From: Paracyclopina nana
Lineage: Eukaryota > Arthropoda > Copepoda > Cyclopoida > Cyclopettidae
Direction: 5' to 3'
Length of the DNA: 64,000 nucleotides
Assembly (NCBI GenBank): GCA_019096065.1
Contig: JAGUCH010000004.1
Coordinates: 310,001 to 374,000, forward strand
Shown here: one piece after another, positions 34,651 through 47,494 of the stretch
Layout: every line of letters starts with the position of its first letter
Numbering within the stretch: position 1 is the stretch's first letter
Position numbers and translations under genes: made by a program
The notes under the pieces: generated by a model
The model's input: only the letters and a program-made list of their open reading frames with translations
What the model was told of the DNA's origin: nothing
Database searches by the model: none

Positions 34651-36058
34651 TATTTTTTCCTTCATATTGACATGAAATAGATGGCGCAAGGATCAAGTAA
34701 GGCATAATGATTATTATCCACTTGCAGATGGATAATGTTCATTATCGTCCTCTAGATCAATCAGGAACAAAAAATCATGGAAATTATACATTCGGAACTT
34801 ATGTACTGCTCAGCCGTCTCAGCTAATAGTAATATTGAATGTTGGGGCAAACTCAAGAGCTGCTTTCTCCATATCTTTCAGGCCATTGAACATTTGTGCT
34901 GATAATTCTGGGTCAACTTTTTTTGAGCCCTGCAAAAAAGCTAGTCCTGGTATTTTCCACTCTAAACTTTTCTAATCCTTTTCAGCTGTTCAGACTGATT
35001 TTCTAGCTCATACTCAAAGGGATAAATTGACATTTAGCTTCTCATAACTTTTAAAATTATCTCCAGCATCTTTTTCTAGTGCCCATTTTCAAATTGACAA
35101 TGCTAGAATTTTATGCCTTGCTTTCATTCTTGTTTTACTACTTTCTGCATAGGATCATGAAGAAGACTTTCTCTTAAGTAGCAAAACTTCTGCAGCAAGC
35201 CAATTGAACAAAAACTTTTTGAGGCATTAGTAAAAGCACTGAGGGGTGAAATTACTTTATGCCCTAAATGAAGCTGCTTGAGCATCTGCAGCAAAAAATG
35301 CTCATTTTTGGTTGCATGTGGAATAGGGTGAATTGTCATGAAAAAGAAAAGGGAGCTTTCTATTCATGCCACGATTCTTGGTAGAATTTTCTTCCTGGAA
35401 CTCTCTTCTTTTTTGCCAAAATCCAGCTAGCTGGTTTGGTGTAATTGCTCTTTCCACTCACATCTTGTGTGTAATTCCACATGTACCTCCCATGGGAGCT
35501 CTAAAACTGGGATTAGTCTTTATGTTGTCTAACCACCTGATGTATTTATAATATGACACAGTCTTAATTGGGCAGAAATGAGGATTGTTTCGAAGCATGT
35601 TTGAGTTAACTTCAGATTGTCCTTATTCTTCAGATTACTCAGTTCTACTGAAAAAATATTTTTGAAATTGAGCTAATTCCCATCTTTCCAGCTCTTATAA
35701 TGCTAGCACAATTTCTGTTTGCACACAAAATGCAAACTTTTGCAGATAACAGCAGAGATTCGCTGCCCAATTGTGTTTCTTGGTAGAAAGCACCAACAAA
35801 GATTGGAAGGAAAATTTCCTGACTCATTTGTTAAGCATAATATTTTTGTAAGTATGGAGGAAACATTGGAACTACCTAGGCTAGGATTTACAGAGCAACT
35901 TCCAGAAATATGCATATTTGTAGCTTGACATTGCATTAGTAAACATACTAAAGATAAGCTGTTTCCATTCAGGTCACAAAAGTGTAATCAGTGTTCTTAT
36001 CAGAGTACAACTATTCAGTGCTAGAGCAGAGTGAAAGGAAGTCAAAAATACCACACAC

Positions 36059-39000
36059 ATGGCAAAGTTGCAAGTGTTTGCTCTTCTCCTTGTGGCCCCT
36101 CTAATGTCTGGTAAGTACCATCTAGGAAATTCAAGAGCCTTTGAACTTTTCAAACTTCCTTTCAGCTGAGACTGCAGACAAATGCCCTGATGGCTGGTCT
36201 TCAATTGCTCCTTTGAGCAGAGCTTTGTCTCTTAGGAAAGACACTGACCCCATCAGGCTGCAATGTGTCAAACTTTTCACCGAAGAAACTTCTTGGTACA
36301 GAGCTAATGCCATTTGCAAGGGACAAAAGGCTCACTTGCTGGAAATCAATTCACATCATGAGGCTAAGGAAGTGAAGAAAGTTTCTCCAGAGTTCTCAAG
36401 TAAATTCTTTTTTATTCCAACAATCCAATTGTGCATAGGATCTGAAGGTTCTGATGTTCCAGATACTGGATTTTATTGGGCTGGGGGAAATGACTTGGCC
36501 ACCCAAAATAAGTGGGTGTGGAGCTCTAAGGGCTACAGAATTTATCCATATGTGAATTGGAAGGAAGGAAGGCCAAATGGTAATGGTCGATGCCTTGGCC
36601 TTGATGCTAGGACCTTTGAGTGGCAAGAAGAGTCTTGTGACAAAAATTCCACCTTTTATTGTGAGATGTGTAAGTCAAATATTTTAGAGGAAGTAACTCA
36701 CTTGTAAATTTGACTCTTGGCTATATGTCATCTAAAAATAAGCTAAAATCTAATATATGAGCTTTCAAAAAAGTCAGTATAGGGCTTCTTTTGTTTCTCT
36801 TATCTGCTTGATACAGATGAAAGCATATATCTTTTAAGTTTTAAATATAAAAAAAAATTGAATGATAAAATATGCTTAGAGACACACTCCATATTGTAAT
36901 AAAGAAGCCTCACCACTTGTTGTCAAGAAGTGAAGCAGAAAAAGTATTACTTTATCATAGCAACCTTATTGTTACAACTTTCCAAAGCTAAAATTGAACA
37001 TTTACTAATTTATTGAAGTTTCTTTTTGTAGTACAACATTGATCTCATGTTGCAATTTCTGTGGTCAGCCTTTTTTCGGACAAAAGCAAGATTTCCACTT
37101 GAGAAGCTTGCAGCTTTAGTTTCATCTCAACAATAATTCTAAATTATTTTTTTGAGAGTAATCATTTAAATAATATTTGCTAACCATAAAAATTGGTAAT
37201 TTTCTTAATAAAATTACCCAAACTAAAAACTGTATTCAGCTCAAACTACCTAGGCTCTATTTGTATTTACAGCTATGACAGTTAAAGAACTAAACTGGAA
37301 GAAGCAATTGAGCTTTGATGGAAATGGCTACATAAAACTTAACCACAAGCTAATCGCTCAAACAGTAGAAAATGACTGGTTGGTCAAAATGACTCTATCA
37401 ACTTGGCAACCTAACAGCCTTATCTTGTGGCAAGGAAACAATGAAGTGTCTGGCAATTTTTTTGACTCATCCAGTGGCAATTACATGGCTTTGGGCATCA
37501 AAAATGGCTACTTCAGCTTCAGGTCAAATGGCAAAGACTTGGTAGCTCTTGATGCTTCAATCATCGATGGCAAATCCCACAATATCTCTGTGAGAAAGGA
37601 AAATTCCAAGGTCATTATCACAGTGGATTCTAAAAAGAGTGTGACAGGAGATTTTGCCAACTTGGCTGATGCTAACCTCATGGAGTCATTGCATGATGAG
37701 GATTTTTATCTTGGTGGGCTGCCTGAAAGTGTCGATGAGAAGACTGATGGGTATTTCACCTCTGGATTTGCTGGATGCATCCACTTTTTGGATGCTCATA
37801 ACATTGAGCTGAAGACAGGCATCAAATATGGTGGCTCACCTGAAGAATTCAGTAAGCCTTTGGCCAACCAAGAGTTTAGGGGAGTGGTCAGTAGTGACCA
37901 GTGCCTTTTGCCTGCAAGGCCAACTGCTAGGCCTACTTTTATGCCCACTACCATGACCTCAACAATGCCCAGAACCTCACCTACAACTACCAAGTCCACC
38001 AAGAAGCCCTATGTGAAAAGGGAAGTGGCCTTTGATGGAAATTCATTTGCTGCATTTCCTGATGGCTACATACCTTGGGAATCTTTGGAAGACTCTTTTA
38101 CCTCTTTAGAGCTCACCTTCAAGCTAACCACTCAATCAAGCTCTGGGCTGTTGTTTTTGCAGGGAACTGTGAGAGAAAATTTTTTGGCTGTTGGAGGTGA
38201 ACTTGCTCATTCTATCATCAAAAGATTGTTAAAGCTAATTGTTGATGTCTGTCCTAGTTATGAATGGAAGGGCTGCAGTAGACTTTAATTTTGGCAGTAA
38301 TTACCCTGTATCTTTGATGTCCCAGAGTAACATAAATAATGGGAGAGAACAGGAAATAACCATAAGGATCAATGGAAATGAAGTCTCATTGAGCATCAAT
38401 CAATATTTTGAGGATGAGAAGCAAATTTACAATGCTGACTTTCCTTATGGGATGGTTCACATTGGAGGAACCCGAAATGTAGCCCAAGATACTGGCTCAA
38501 AATACACAAGCAAATTTTATGGCTGTCTGAAGTCAGTTGCCATGAAAGTAATCATTTTCTTTGATTAATTTTTAGAAATTCAATAGTTCATTTTTTTCAA
38601 AAGGTTGATGGTTCAAGCATTCCTTTGGATTTCAGCAATGACATCATTCCTCAGGAGTCCTCACTAAATAGCTTCCAGTGCTATTCTCTGACTGTTCCAA
38701 CAGTCCCAACAACACCACCAACCACCACAGCGAGAACCACAGTGATGACAACAACCAGACCTCCAGAAAAATGTGTCTATGATGAAATTTCCTTGGATGG
38801 TGAGAATACATTTACTTGCTTGGAATTTAGTTTAAAAACTTTTTTATAAAAGGAACTGGGTATGTGAAGATGTCCAAAAGATACATGGGAACATTGGAAT
38901 CCTCTCACTTGGAATTAATGATGAATTTTGCCACCAGGCAAGCAAATGGGTTAATTCTCTGGCAAGGCAACAAAGCTTATGACTACTTCAGCATGGGCAT

Positions 39001-39418
39001 TAAAAATGGCTACCTAGAATGTGACATTTCCATGGGAAGTGGCATTAATCTGTTTGTGAGGAGCTCCTCTAAACTGGATGATGGCTCAGAAAAGAAAATC
39101 TCTGTTGTTCTCTTCAATCAAAATGTGACCCTATTTGTCAATGGAAAGCTTGATGGTGTGGATGACAACAATCCTACAAAGTATTTTGAGTTTGACACTG
39201 ATCCACTCTATCTTGGTGGAGGGCCTACCAATATTTTGAAGCAGTCAGGCTACAACAAAGGCTTTGAAGGGTGCATCACCAAGCTTGGCTTCATGCATTA
39301 CAAATTGCCTGGGTTGCAAGGCCCAGATAGCTATGGGTCAAGAAACATGAAGTTCTCAAACCCAGGCATTATTGAAGAGCAAATGAATGCTAAATGTACA
39401 AAAATGTGCAGAGTATGA
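36059..39418 (+). CDS. secreted C-type lectin with three laminin-G domains
   Basis: Six exons (36059-36110, 36166-36669, 37273-38196, 38258-38547, 38604-38799, 38853-39418) join in phase to encode 843 residues. Exon 1 is a signal peptide (VFALLLVAPLMS). Exon 2 is one complete C-type lectin domain (about 24-185) with CPDGW, FYWAGGNDLATQNKWVW, RCLGL and a terminal FYCEM. It has no EPN or QPD triad; the equivalent place reads GRPNGNGRC. Three laminin-G-like domains follow (about 187-395, 430-610 and 645-840), with repeated LILWQGN, YMALGIKNGYF and FYLGG-type motifs and Cys near each end. They are separated by Thr/Pro-rich mucin-like linkers. Likely an extracellular or haemolymph glycan-binding protein. 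It converges on the sulfotransferase gene, 65 bp from stop to stop. Confidence 0.87.
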
Positions 39419-39479
39419 ATCAAAGTTCACCATTCATGCTTACAAATGAATCAGTTTCAATCTATTTGAACTTGTCAGG

Positions 39480-39485
39480 TTTATT
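39480..39485 (-). terminator. AATAAA overlapping the sulfotransferase stop
   Basis: On the minus strand the sequence at the stop reads TAATAAA: the TAA stop (39486-39484) overlaps the AATAAA hexamer (39485-39480). The space to the convergent lectin-LamG stop is only 65 bp. Confidence 0.6.
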
Positions 39486-40774
39486 AGTCATTATAGAACC
39501 AAGGAGGCAAATCTTTCTCTTCTTTGCTTAATGCTTGTTCTCCTGCCATTCGTAAGACATTGTTGAAATCATATCCGAATAGTTCATAGTCAATTTTGAA
39601 CTTTTGGTACACCCTCAACAATGTTGGACGGTCAATTTCATGATAATATGTGGAAAGTTTCTTGAGCTTTTCTTCATCAAATTGGTTAGAAATTGTGCTG
39701 GTAAAAGCAGCATGGCGCCATGTCATGGATGATTCAGGATCAAGGCCCAATTTGTAGAACAGGTACTGTTGCAAATCCTTGGTGAGCTCAAGTATCATAC
39801 ATAGTTCGAGTTTACCTGAAAGTCTTCATTTGGAGGCTCCAAGTGAAGGATATAATCAAACTTGCGTGAGCAAATTTGGCAAATCCTCCATGCTGGAGTC
39901 CAATGAGCATCAAATCCACCACCAACTAAACTTAATGCATGTGAAATATTAATACATCAGTCATTGCAATCGTCAACTTACACTCATCGTTATCTCCTAG
40001 AACAATGTAATTGATAAATTGGGAAAACGATATGTTGGCTTCTGAGCTATTTAGTTGTTGGTTGACCCTTTGCTGCAGAATTTTCACTTTTTCAGGGAAA
40101 TCAGGCTGATAAACTTTGTTGATGTATGCTGATACCAGCCTTTCAAGAGGTTCTCTCACCATCACAAACTTGATGAAACTGTCATTTACTTGTGATGGCC
40201 TCAATTTCATAAAGTCTTTGTCGAAGCTTTGAAAAATTGAATAGACTGACGAAGTTGCATCCTTGGGAATCCTGCATGCTGCAATATTTCTTGAAACAGA
40301 TGACAAGTAAGAAAATGGTTCTCTAGGCTTATAAGATAATTGCCCTTGGTATTTGTTGCATACTTTCTGGATCCTTTTCAATCTTTGCTTATTGATGCCA
40401 TCCTTCATTTGTATCCATCCTAAAAATTGCTGATGAGTTCATGTCTGTTGTCAGCAATCTGAATAGATAAATTCACAACTGTGTTCATTTAAAAGAATTT
40501 TTTATGGTTGTTTTAGGCTAAAGAAGCTGATTGTTATAGTCTATATTCACTTTTATTTCATCAATTTATGTTTTTAGTCTAGATTTTTGAGTGACTTACT
40601 TTCTGCTGGTGATAAAACTCTTGAGTGCACACTCCTTCTTATTTTAGGCCTTTTTTCCAATGGATTTGATGGATCAAATTGTACAAATCCTAGGAAATAG
40701 ACTGTAAGCAGGAAAATGTACAAACTCAGAAGGCAGCACATTATTTTTTCCATGCTTTCAATATGTGACTGCAT
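39484..40774 (-). CDS. HNK-1 family carbohydrate sulfotransferase, copy 1
   Basis: Four exons (40774-40600, 40419-39982, 39925-39816, 39765-39484) encode 334 residues. A short cytoplasmic N-terminus and one membrane segment (about residues 13-31) indicate a type II Golgi protein. The 5'-phosphosulfate motif is CRIPKDATSS (from residue 107) and the 3'-phosphate motif is VREPLERLVSAY (from about 146), as in the CHST8-14 family. HWTPAWRICQIC and LFGYDF are also family-typical. Known reaction: PAPS-dependent sulfation of a glycan; substrate unknown. Start M at 40774, or M at 40753, are both possible. Its closest relative in view is the copy at 52.7 kb, with identical intron positions. Confidence 0.92.
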
Positions 40775-42281
40775 TTGTCACTATGCCTACTCTAGTTGAA
40801 AAAAAGTATTTTGACACTTGTCATTTTTAGCAATCTAGGGCTAGTTTAGACTTGAAGAACAGCTTTGGTTTTGCCCAAAAATTATGCTTCTTTCCACAAA
40901 AAAGTATTTCATTGAATGAAGCACTGATAAAAAAAATTTACTCAATCATCCAATTTTAAATCCTGGTATAGCAAAATAGAAAGGGCCACTGACTGGCTCC
41001 CTTGAGGAATCCATTTAGTAGACCCAGGAGCTTTTAAAAATGTTATGGGCCATTTGGAAGGTCTACCCTTAGGTAGTCACTGTACCAAAGGGTTTTGCCC
41101 TCAAGCCCCTGGAAGGGAAGATATATGCACTCAAAGTTTGGGGAAATTCTTATGTAGCAAAACTTTGGACCCCTCTCAAAGCCATATGAATCAACTTTTG
41201 TCTTCCAATGTTTTGTTTTTTAGGGGGTAACTTTGAAGGAATATATTGAGCAACCTTCCCTAGGTGGATATTTTTTTTTTTTTTTTTTTTTTGCATGGGT
41301 ACTTTTAATGTTGATAACTATCACCATAGTCATTATAATCTTTAACTGACTCTGTAGTAAAGTAATTTTTTTATACTAATTATAGGGTCACACAAACAAT
41401 ATTTCTTTGTCATTTTTTATTTGGGCAGCATCTTGGGGTACTTTGTTTTCAGACTCTTTTTATTTTTTTTGAAAATATAGAATAGATTGAAAAACCTAAG
41501 TTTCGGAGAGATAACCTGGACGCTAATTTAGCAAACTGTAATGCGCCTATTGTAAGACTACCCTAAAAAATGGTCCAACAATATCATGACAAAAATAAAA
41601 GTTGCTCACGATACCCCACCCCATATTGGTGATATTTCATTTTCAGCTAATTTTTTGCATGTTCATTTAATGAAATCAAAAGTTAATGACTATCATGTTA
41701 CTATTGGTTACATTAAAAGTACTCAAGCAAAAAAAGGAAAAACAGGAAGGTTGCTCAATTGGGCTTTGCTCACGGTGTAGTTACATTTTTCCCAATAAGG
41801 TAAAAAAGATGGCATTAGGAGTAACCTCCGATTCTTTTTCAAAGTCGCTTCAACTAGTTCGTCGCATAATCGTTATCATTTGGCTTTTTGACTTCTAAAA
41901 ATGAAATATTTGGCGTTCTTGTCAAGAAACGAGAGATTTTCTGCATTTTCCAGAAAGCTCCACCGTGTATCAAGCTTGCTTTTCTTGGGCAAATTGTCCT
42001 GCAAAGCACACAATTATTACTCACTGTGCCTATAAAATGGCAACAAAACTGGATTAAATCTTACTTTTAAAAAGTTAGAAGACTAAAATATTTGTAAATT
42101 AGTTGAAATATACCAAATCTGTTGACTTTAAAAATTGATCGGAGGTTCAATTTTTTTAGATCGGGGCTTGTAGCGGAGCAGGTGCAAACAGAAACAGATC
42201 GAAATTCAATTTTCAGCCTGCTTAGCCTACGCTGCTATTAGCTGGGCTATCATTATCTCCTCCTGGCGGCAAAAATCATTA
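40775..42281. other. intergenic flank left of the transposon
   Basis: No gene is seen. There is a T homopolymer of about 23 bases near 41270-41292. Open frames at 41045-42070 show no conserved features. Confidence 0.6.
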
Positions 42282-43038
42282 CCCCACAAAACAGTAAATT
42301 CTAGTTAACGTTTACTTAATGGTTGAGTAGTGTCTTGCCTTAAACAATCATGAACGTTTCGATACAGTAACGGCAATTATACATTAGTGATAAGTTAAAG
42401 CGTAGTTCACGTTGCCATTAAACTAACGTTATCTATACATTACAGGTATGATCGCAATTCCACGCTCAGGTTTGCGCAGCGGACGCGGCTGGCAGCGGAT
42501 TTGGACGCGCTCATCAATCTAGTAATATACTGCCAATGGTGGCAAGAATAATTGAAGTGACTCATGAGGTTCAATTCTTGAATTGTTAACAAACATTCTA
42601 TTGATGCCTAAAAATTGGCGTCTTGAAATGCAGCGTTCGATATTATATATTTTTATTCGCATAGAAATAGTACTTTTTTAAGTAGGTTAAATGAAAAGAT
42701 ACGTTACTTAAAGTATTGCTTGACCTATCTAACATATAGCACATTCATACACTATCACATACGGATGCAATTTTCTCTTCTTGTCAATCTTCTTATCACT
42801 GTTATAGAATTTTCTCATCGCGCGTCATATCGGTTACGTTTACAAACAGGCGGTAGTAGTAGCTGGCTGGTTGCTCAACTGTGGATCGGAGACGGGTTGG
42901 CTGTTAAAGCTGTTCAATTTTTGTGCTGTTAGGTCGACGTAGATCTTTTCTTAAGACATAGTAAAGACTAAAGCAATTTTGATGAGCAGCAGTAGCTGTA
43001 GCAATGATAGCTAAGTGGAGCATACTGTCATTTTCATG

Positions 43039-46000
43039 CTAATAGTCTCGTCTGGGCGCCTGAAAAGGAATAAGGGTACTTATAATAAAGAATATGATCA
43101 AGCGACATGCATTTGCAGTCAACGCTAAAACATCTGTACGTTGCTATTAACGTACAAGGTAATGTTTGCAAATCTACGTAAGCATAGTTACGTATAAGTT
43201 AACAAACTACTTAATGTGAAATAAGTGCTAGTAAAGGGTTTTGGGGCTTACAGGGGGAGCAGGAGAGTCCTCGTCATCATCAGCTGCTTCGCCATCCGTC
43301 TCATCGTCATATTCGACGACTTCTTCATCCTCTTCAGTTTCGGTCACATCTTCTTCAACGACTTCTTCCTCTTCTTCTGAAGACTCCTCAGCTTCTTCAT
43401 CAGGGCATTCCTCATTGAATTGTTTTTGCAAGCGCAAAGCCTCTTCAATGCTATCCAGTTCCATATTGCGAATGACACGAGCCTTCGTCTCTTCAACTTG
43501 GCTGAGGTGCCGCGCAAATTCTCGATCATCCTGGAATACGAAGAATCATTGATCGATGCAACACAATTACACAATAATTTAAGTTCACTGAAAGTTTATA
43601 TAATTATGTTCAGGTATGGAGTTATTGAATTTGGAATTGTTACTCACCCTAGACTCGTCCACAGTGCTAGATCTCTCTAGTGGCCTCACATTCTTCAGCC
43701 TTTTCTCGTTGTTTCTTTGAGAGCGTCCTGATGTAGCAATCCTCTTACGTTTAACCTTTTTTGGCTTTTCTTGTGCCGCTTTTCTCTTCTTGGGTGAGGC
43801 CTTGGTGACTTGTGAGGCAGACTGGCTAGCATGGGGCGGGGGTGGCGGAGGTAGCTCAGGAAGATCTTGAGGCGGGGCAGCTGGCATTTCTTCAAATAGA
43901 GTCGATGGATCCTGCAATTCATAATTGTCGTCCTCTTCCTCTGGATTAGGCTCAGGAATCTCGAGCGGCATGCCATCATCATCGTCGAGGAGTTCTCCCT
44001 CCAAGTGGAATCGATGAACGGCCTCCTTAATATCCAATTGACCGCTTGCTAGCAAGTCATCGTAAGTTTGTCCGATCTACCAATTCACACACAATTACAT
44101 AATCATTCTATGTCGCATTAAAGATAAGGAAATGTAGCTTACCCCTGGCAAGAAGCTGGATTCAGTGAACTTATTCTTCTCCTTTGTCACAACCTCAAGG
44201 ACTCTAATCATTTTGTACATATCCAATTCGCTGACCTGTTCAGCGGCACCCATAGTCACCTCTCCAAAAATGTCTTTGAGGTCACGTGGGAAGTCCTTGT
44301 TAGCCGGTCTTGCTCCTCTCTCTTCAAGCTCGATCCTATCCTCCAGTGGTTTCAAGGAGTTCATGTGAGCATCATATTCTTCTCGTGACATCACATGCAA
44401 CTCTTTTGGAATTGCGTGCTGCAAACATGAATAGCAAGTTAAGTTAACATCAAGTTTTCAAAAGATGACAGTTTCATAACTTACAGTGAAATCATTTCTA
44501 AACTCCATATCCATCTCATACATGGCGTCTCTGGTGTCAGCAGCAGTAGCCGTGTTGTCTAGGCACACACGGAGAACCTTTGAGCGGTCATTCTGAAACT
44601 TGTTCTGCATGCCTCCCTTGCAGGTGAGGAAGTTTTCTTTGACAGTGTTGCCTTTGATGTTGTAAGTTTTTCTCACGTATTGGATTACACTTCCCAACAC
44701 CCAGCCAGAGAACGGCTTAGGCAATGCTCGCTTGTAGTAATGCATTTTGCGAATGCCGCTGCAGCAATAACACATTAATTGACGGGTCGCTAGCTACAAC
44801 AATTTCAATTGAACTTACTTTGTCGTATCACCAAAGGCTACGTGAGCAGACGCCAATTGAGACATCACCTTGGTGATGATGGTGTGAGCGATGGAGTACA
44901 TGATGTTCGTTTCGTCGAGACATTCCAAAAGTGGCTGCATGTAGTACAGAAGGTACTTCCTGCAGAGCGATGAGGCAAAGAAAATGTCGAAGGATTTGCC
45001 GACGGTGGGGAATGGCACAACTTGCTCAATGAGACTGACAGCGGTAGCTCGTCTTTCAGCGGAGGTTTCTCCCAAAAGCTTGACTTTTTCATCTAACTTG
45101 GTTTGACTAACAGTCAGCTGATCCAATTTTGCTATTATAGCATCCAATTTCTTATCGTTACGCTACAATACAAAGTTATATGATGCCTAACTAAGTTAAC
45201 TTATACTTTCTTGTGATACTTACAGCAAATGCAGCCTTCATCACTTTGTCGCCGTCATCCTTGTTCGAGCCCTTCTTGGCATTTCGCTCATGAGACTTAA
45301 TGATAGTCAAAACCGTCTTAGGTAATTCTTTGTCAACAAAGTTGCCGATAGCATTAACCAAGTCTTTGGCTAAATCTTCTCTGAGCTTCTTGAAAGCTGC
45401 GTCCATGTTGGCTGGTGGACCCTCAACAGGGCTGACGCTTGGGCTGACATGATCAGGATCCTCAGCAGCCTCATCTCGAGAACTCGTTAGAAGTTCTTCA
45501 CCAGCAATGCTGTGGCGACGAGTAGGAGACGTCACCGTTTTCCTTGGGCTGCGTCTTGGCTCCCCTTCATGCCTCTTTGAGGCAGCAACAATTGCTGAGC
45601 TCAAATTAGCAATTTCCTCTTCTTGAGGTTCCGTCTCGTTTCTCCTTTGTAGCGAGGTCGTACTCAAGCTCCTCTGCAGTGAGGTATTACTCACGCTCCT
45701 TTGCAATGAGGTCGACCTGACAGGTACTGGTGGTGGTGGTGGAGACGGTTCATCCGGGGAAGAGGCGACTTGTTGTGATGTTGTCGGCTCAGCAAAGTCA
45801 TCGGCCTCTTCAGTGTCAAGAAAGGCTGAAGCGATTGACTCCTTAGGTGGGATTACTTTAGGCTTGCGTCCAGGTTTCCCCTTGGCCTTGACAGGTGACT
45901 TCTTGGCCAAAACAGTTGGAGATTTGCCAGTCTTTGCCGACTCGTTAGCCTTGCTTGCAGGCGTCTTTGAGGCATCCTTTTTAGAGGGACTTTTCTTCTT

Positions 46001-46865
46001 CGTAATCGATTTAGAGACGGTGCTGACAACTGGCCGATAAACCCGAGGTGATGGAGTTTTTGGTCCCAATCTCTTCACCGGCTTCTTAGTGCCACTAGTG
46101 GAAGGAGTCGGTGTCTTCTTTTTGCCTCTTCCACTCGATTTTTGGGACGTCGACGGCTCCTAAAAGCATGATTTATGAGCAATTATTGCAAATTTAAAAA
46201 TTGATTGTCGCAGCACCTCATCCGGGGTTGCGGTAGCTTCTTGTCGCTCCACAGCTTCGAACTCGTCAGAAGTCATAGGGAAGGGGACACCTTTTCTGCG
46301 AGTCGTCATTGCTCCAAATTGGCAAATGATGAACTTGTTGGTTTGAGGGTCTCGACAAGGATAGTTGAAATCCTTGGCAACTTTTTCCAAGTAGTTGAAG
46401 ACCATCGTCTTCACGTAGTACGACTGACGCTGCGTCGCCTTGGTCTTGCGGATCGCAGTGGTCAATTCCTTACAAATGCTGGCCACGAAACCATTAGCAG
46501 TACCTGGAATAGGAGTTATATAGAAGTTAACTATGTTTCCAAGTATACATTATGAATGCAAAATTACCTTTTTCCACCCTTGCAAAAATTGCCCAGCGAT
46601 GAGGCTTCTCTTTGTCTGGCAAGGCAACGTTCCGGAAAGCGAGGCGATAATTAACCTCGAGTTCAAAGTCCGGCTTAAACTTGTATAAGCCACGAATCGT
46701 CTGGTTGTTGGCATCACAGAAATCCATTGGGATAACCTTAAAGGCGGCATCGTCGTCCAAGTCGCAAATGATCAGCCGATCATATTGCGAATGCGGCGTC
46801 GGAAAAGTTGTCAAAGATGTGCGAATCACATCTATGACACTTGGATGATCCAAAGCGTCCGACAT
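43039..46865 (-). CDS. second gene of the transposon, unidentified
   Basis: Nine exons are inferred: 46865-46568, 46503-46217, 46159-45224, 45162-44819, 44758-44485, 44418-44143, 44076-43648, 43530-43252, 43059-43039. They keep phase throughout and give about 1047 residues. Layout: an N-terminal region of about 195 residues with no known motif; a Lys/Ser/Pro-rich basic region with three STSLQR-type repeats; a helical region (about 510-715) that may correspond to accessory proteins found in animal CACTA-like elements; then Pro-rich (ELPPPPPPHA), basic KRKR and strongly Glu/Asp-rich C-terminal segments. It is divergent from the transposase with about 630 bp between. A DNA-binding or accessory transposition role is only inferred from context. 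The last small exon is uncertain; reading through gives a stop at 43228. Confidence 0.6.
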
Positions 46866-47494
46866 TTCTTGGCTTCTCGTCTCCTTCGATTGCAATTATC
46901 GCTTTTCAAAATTGTCGGCAAATTCTTAAGATGGCGTCGATCTGAAATTAACGAGAAAATTCAATTGGCGGTTAGATTCCGTTTTGTTCTGCCGCAACTG
47001 CCGGCCGGCCAGCTCTGTACAGCTAGGGCAGAACAATAACATCTGGCTGGTACGGCCGACGTGGCAGACAACGCAGCCGCCCAGCAGCTGTTGCGCCGTG
47101 CAATTACGCGGAAATTTTATATAAGCAGCAGCAGCAACAGAAAAGTCGGCCGCCATTATCGGATTTCCAAAAGTGCTAATTGTCGGCGTCGTAAAGACGT
47201 GGATCGGCCAAAAATTGTAGAAAAAGTGTTCACAAGTTTACGATTGGTAAGATTTTCAACTTAAGGATGAGTTTTACGCGCAGTAAATTAAATTTTTTCA
47301 CCTTCGAACTTGAATAGTCGTTTTTCCGCTGACGAAATTTTAACGAATGACAATTTGACGAAAAAAAATATAACGCAGCGAAATACCACTTACACAATAA
47401 AAAAGGCTATGCCGTCAATATATTTAAACACCCGCAAGTCTTGACAATACTTTACATTAGCTTTCATGTGCATTTCAGGATAACAAAACTCAAA

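Larger units (their letters stand above)
32111..36058. other. gene-poor interval between the divergent GPCR and lectin-LamG genes
   Basis: I find no conserved coding exon in about 4 kb of AT-rich sequence. It contains a palindrome (33872-34013) and a tRNA-like remnant (34580-34650), listed separately. Open frames here are short and of low information. Confidence 0.6.

Noticed and set aside
41270..41292. Poly-T tract as the tail of a minus-strand retroelement
   Set aside because: No retroelement coding sequence or target duplication found next to it.
41045..42070. Several 60-70 codon frames beside a poly-T run
   Set aside because: Low-information AT-rich sequence, no splice-consistent or conserved extension.
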